Assembly: GCA_024405335.1 (NCBI GenBank)
Contig: JAKSOX010000120.1
Coordinates: forward strand, 1 to 6,204
Length of the DNA stretch: 6,204 bases
DNA from: Kiritimatiellia bacterium
Lineage (GTDB): Bacteria > Verrucomicrobiota > Kiritimatiellia > RFP12 > UBA1067
Direction: 5' to 3'
The translations under genes were made by a program, and so were the position numbers. Below, in pieces: positions 3,702 to 6,204 of the stretch; position 1 is the stretch's first letter, and each line of letters begins with the position of its first letter. A model generated the notes under the pieces. It did not search any database. It was given only the letters and a program-made list of their open reading frames with translations, and was not told the DNA's origin.

Positions 3702-6204
3702 CCCCCGCCGATTTCGACAGCGACCTGCTCGTTTCCTGGGGCGGCGCGGAAGTGTTCAACCAGGCGCTTTCGCTGGTGAACCGCGGCAACGTGGTGCGCG
3801 CCGAATGGGACGACAAGGAACACGTCATCAGCGGGGCGATCAACACGTCGCCCGGCTACGCGATGAAGACGAGCGTGGAAGTGCTGGACGACGGCACCGT
3901 GATTTCGCATTGTCCCTGCGCCGCCAACCGCGACTACGGCATGGTGTGTCCGCACGTGGTGGCGTTGGGCATCCACCAGATGGTGACGTTCATGCCGGAC
4001 GAGGCGGAGGCCGCGGCGGCGGCGGAAGAGGATCCCGCCGCCTACCTGAAAATCCCGGACGAAGCGCGCACCGTGCCCGACGTGCCGCGCATCCGCGTGG
4101 AGCTTTCCGGTTCGCGCGCCGCGCTGGGCGCGGAAGTGTGGGCGGACTACCCCGGCGGCGTGCATCTGCCGTGCGGCGGTGACGCCGAGCCGGGCGCCGC
4201 CTGCCGCCAGGATTCGGACGATCCGGACCTTTTCCACGTGCGCAATCCGGACTGCGAGCGCTCGGCGTTGGCGCTTTTGCGGGGCTACGGTTTCGAAGAG
4301 GGCGTGGTGGGCATGCGCAATCCGCCGCCCAACCGGCTGCACGTGGCGGAGCCGCGTTCCGTGCTCAATTTCCTCGGCAGCGGCTTGCCCTATTTGCGCC
4401 GCCAGCGCTGGATCGTGCACCTTTCTGACCGGCTCATGGCGGTCGCGGACGCGATGCCGATGGTGATTCCCGTGGTGACCATCCACGACGGCCCGCGCGG
4501 TTCGTTCGACGTGTCCTGTTCGTTCGACGCGGGCGGGCGCGGCGTTTCGCCGGCGGCCATCCAAACGGCCATCAACCGCGGCGACAGCTACGTGCTGACG
4601 AACGGCGAAACTCTCCTCGTCGACACGGAGGCGGTGGCGCAGATGCGCGCCGTGTTCGCCGACTGCGCGCGGACGCAGGGCGGCGCGGCGGCGGGGAGTT
4701 TCCGCGTGAGCGGCATCTACGCGCCGTACGTGCGCGCGTCGCTGGACGCGCTGGACGCCGTGGCGTACGAAGACGACCAGGCGCCGAACTGGCGCGAGAC
4801 GGCCCGCGCCCGCAACCGCGACGAGCACGCGAAATACGAGACCGTGGACCTGGGACCGCTCGAAAACGTGCTGCGCCCCTACCAGAAGGACGGCGTCTAC
4901 TGGATGCGCTTCCTCGAAAAGAGCGGGCTTTCCGGTTTGCTGGCGGACGAAATGGGCCTCGGCAAGACGCTGCAGACGCTCGCGTGGCTTTCGCTCCGGC
5001 GCACCGACCCGGACGCGCGCGGCCTGCCGGCGCTCATCGTGTGCCCCACGTCGCTCGTCCGCAACTGGGAAGCGGAGGCCGCGAAGTTCACGCCCGGGCT
5101 GAAGACGCTCGTCGTGTCGGGTCCGGACCGCGCCCGCGCGTTCGGGCGGATTCCGCAGGCGGATCTCGTGATCACGAGCTACGCGCTGCTGCAGCGCGAC
5201 CTCGAAGACGCGTACCTCGGCCAACGCTTTTCCGTGGCCGTGCTCGACGAAGCGCAGCACATCAAGAACCGCGCCACGCGCAACGCGCGGGCGGCGAAAC
5301 GCATCGACGCGGTGCGCAAACTCGTGCTCACCGGCACGCCCGTGGAAAACTCCGTGGCGGACGTGTGGAGCATTTTCGATTTCCTGCTGCCGGACTACCT
5401 GGGCGACTACGCGTCGTTCAAGGACGGCACCGAGGCGGAGGTCGCGGCGGGCGGCAAAACGGGCCGGCAGGCGCTGGAGCGGCTGCACAACAAACTGCAT
5501 CCGTTCATCCTGCGGCGGCTCAAAAAGGACGTGGCGAAGGACCTGCCGGACAAGGTGGAGAAGGTGGCCTACTGCACGCTCAGCGCCGAGCAGCAGCGGC
5601 TCACGGCGGCGGTTCGCGCGAAGGCGCGTGCGGCGAAGACGAAGTTCGAAATGCTCGCCGTGCTGATGAAGCTGCGCCAGATCGCGAACCACCCAGGGCT
5701 CGTGGACAAGGACTGCGACCTCGGCGCGGAGGCGCTGTCGGGCAAGCTCGAGAGCTTCTTCGAAATCCTCGACGAGGCGATGGACGGCGGCCACCGCGTG
5801 CTCGTCTTTTCGCAGTTCGTGAAGATGCTCGCCGTGCTGCGCAAGGCGCTCGAAAAACGCGGCGTCGACTACTGCTATCTCGACGGCCAGACGAAAGACC
5901 GCCTCGGCGAATGCAAGCGGTTCAACCGCGGGAAGATGCCCGTGATGCTCATTTCGCTGATGGCGGGCGGCACGGGACTGAACCTCACCGGCGCGGACGT
6001 GGTGGTGCACTTCGACCCCTGGTGGAACCCCGCCGTGGAAAACCAGGCGACGGACCGCGCGCACCGCATCGGGCAGAAGAAGACCGTGTGCGTGGTGAAG
6101 CTGATTTCGGAGGATTCGGTGGAGGAGCGCGTCCTGAAACTGCAGCGCAAGAAGCAGCTCGTGATCGACGCGACCGTGTCCGCGTCCGACGAGGCGATCG
6201 TGTC
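3698..6204 (+). CDS. SWIM-zinc-finger SNF2/RAD54-family helicase-like ATPase, 3' partial
   Basis: Large superfamily 2 ATPase, predicted to translocate on double-stranded DNA and remodel protein-DNA or RNA polymerase complexes. The gene is open to the window end, with 835 residues visible. A SWIM zinc finger with ligands C72, C74, C84 and H86 comes first. A linker domain of about 300 residues follows (about 90-390) and contains an acidic Ala-rich spacer. The ATPase core starts at LRPYQKDG (392-399). It has Walker A DEMGLGKT (417-424), motif II DEAQ (517-520), motif III TGTP (545-548), and in the second RecA lobe GGTGLNL and motif VI QATDRAHRIGQ (783-793). Little of the C-terminus should be missing. 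GTG at 3698 overlaps the TatD stop and has a GAAGG at 3683-3687; the first in-frame ATG, at 3863, would cut off the N-terminus just before the SWIM finger. Architecture matches common bacterial SWIM-SNF2 proteins; the cellular role is unproven. Confidence 0.93.
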   Translation, partial: MTPADFDSDLLVSWGGAEVFNQALSLVNRGNVVRAEWDDKEHVISGAINTSPGYAMKTSVEVLDDGTVISHCPCAANRDYGMVCPHVVALGIHQMVTFMPDEAEAAAAAEEDPAAYLKIPDEARTVPDVPRIRVELSGSRAALGAEVWADYPGGVHLPCGGDAEPGAACRQDSDDPDLFHVRNPDCERSALALLRGYGFEEGVVGMRNPPPNRLHVAEPRSVLNFLGSGLPYLRRQRWIVHLSDRLMAVADAMPMVIPVVTIHDGPRGSFDVSCSFDAGGRGVSPAAIQTAINRGDSYVLTNGETLLVDTEAVAQMRAVFADCARTQGGAAAGSFRVSGIYAPYVRASLDALDAVAYEDDQAPNWRETARARNRDEHAKYETVDLGPLENVLRPYQKDGVYWMRFLEKSGLSGLLADEMGLGKTLQTLAWLSLRRTDPDARGLPALIVCPTSLVRNWEAEAAKFTPGLKTLVVSGPDRARAFGRIPQADLVITSYALLQRDLEDAYLGQRFSVAVLDEAQHIKNRATRNARAAKRIDAVRKLVLTGTPVENSVADVWSIFDFLLPDYLGDYASFKDGTEAEVAAGGKTGRQALERLHNKLHPFILRRLKKDVAKDLPDKVEKVAYCTLSAEQQRLTAAVRAKARAAKTKFEMLAVLMKLRQIANHPGLVDKDCDLGAEALSGKLESFFEILDEAMDGGHRVLVFSQFVKMLAVLRKALEKRGVDYCYLDGQTKDRLGECKRFNRGKMPVMLISLMAGGTGLNLTGADVVVHFDPWWNPAVENQATDRAHRIGQKKTVCVVKLISEDSVEERVLKLQRKKQLVIDATVSASDEAIV

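Noticed and set aside
4001..4030. GC-rich run of GCG/GCC codons as a DNA repeat
   Set aside because: It encodes the acidic Ala-rich spacer of the SNF2 protein. The run is short and irregular, with no sign of a tandem repeat beyond Ala codons.
3524..6064. Antisense open frame of 846 codons on the - strand
   Set aside because: Its codons are exactly in phase with the SNF2 gene, so it is interrupted only where the sense strand uses TTA, CTA or TCA, which this GC-rich gene avoids. The product is a His/Arg/Val-rich sequence without recognisable motifs, whereas the + strand has complete SWIM and SNF2 motifs.
3069..6204. Anti-phage defence system built around the SNF2 ATPase (DISARM-like)
   Set aside because: No methyltransferase, phospholipase D-type nuclease or other defence partner is visible, and the SWIM-SNF2 architecture is common in ordinary bacterial genomes. 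The neighbours are wall-synthesis genes. The right flank is unseen, so this is not fully excluded.

Overview
The window is a single, tightly packed run of six genes on the + strand, cut at both ends. It looks like one operon. Successive genes overlap by 4, 11, 4 and 4 nt, and the only non-coding DNA is a 13-nt gap at 3056-3068 that carries a ribosome binding site. I see no internal promoter, terminator, RNA gene, mobile element or CRISPR array. Codon use is strongly biased to G/C in the third position in every gene, and nothing in base use suggests recent transfer. The organism is a GC-rich bacterium. A MurE with the DNPR motif (meso-diaminopimelate type) and a lipobox protein with no inner-membrane-retention Asp at +2 fit a Gram-negative (diderm) cell wall. 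The compressed proteins and gene mixture remind me of the PVC group (Verrucomicrobiota / Kiritimatiellota / Lentisphaerota), but that is an impression and not a demonstration.

Region 1 (1-2008) is peptidoglycan synthesis. It holds the C-terminal transpeptidase domain of a class B penicillin-binding protein (FtsI-like; SVMK, SSN and KTG motifs all visible), coupled by an ATGA overlap to a Mur ligase of the MurE type. This MurE is unusual. It starts directly at the P-loop, so the UDP-binding N-terminal domain of about 100 residues is absent, and a stretch in the middle domain is also shortened, yet all recognisable catalytic motifs are kept.

Region 2 (1998-3055) holds a small DUF4823-like lipoprotein and a 190-residue protein of unknown function. 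The second shows a faint resemblance to the C-terminal part of alpha-amylase-like (GH13) enzymes without a catalytic barrel.

Region 3 (3069-6204) is nucleic-acid related. It holds a compact TatD-family metal-dependent hydrolase with all six metal ligands, translationally coupled (GTGA overlap) to a large SWIM-zinc-finger SNF2/RAD54-type ATPase that runs off the end of the window.

The ftsI-murE order is that of the classical division/cell-wall (dcw) cluster, but murF and mraY do not follow. The operon moves instead into an envelope lipoprotein, an unknown protein and a nuclease-like/translocase pair. The best candidate for something undescribed is the N-domain-less MurE. The amylase-like remnant and the coupled TatD-SNF2 pair come next. 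I found no convincing defence system or other exotic element.
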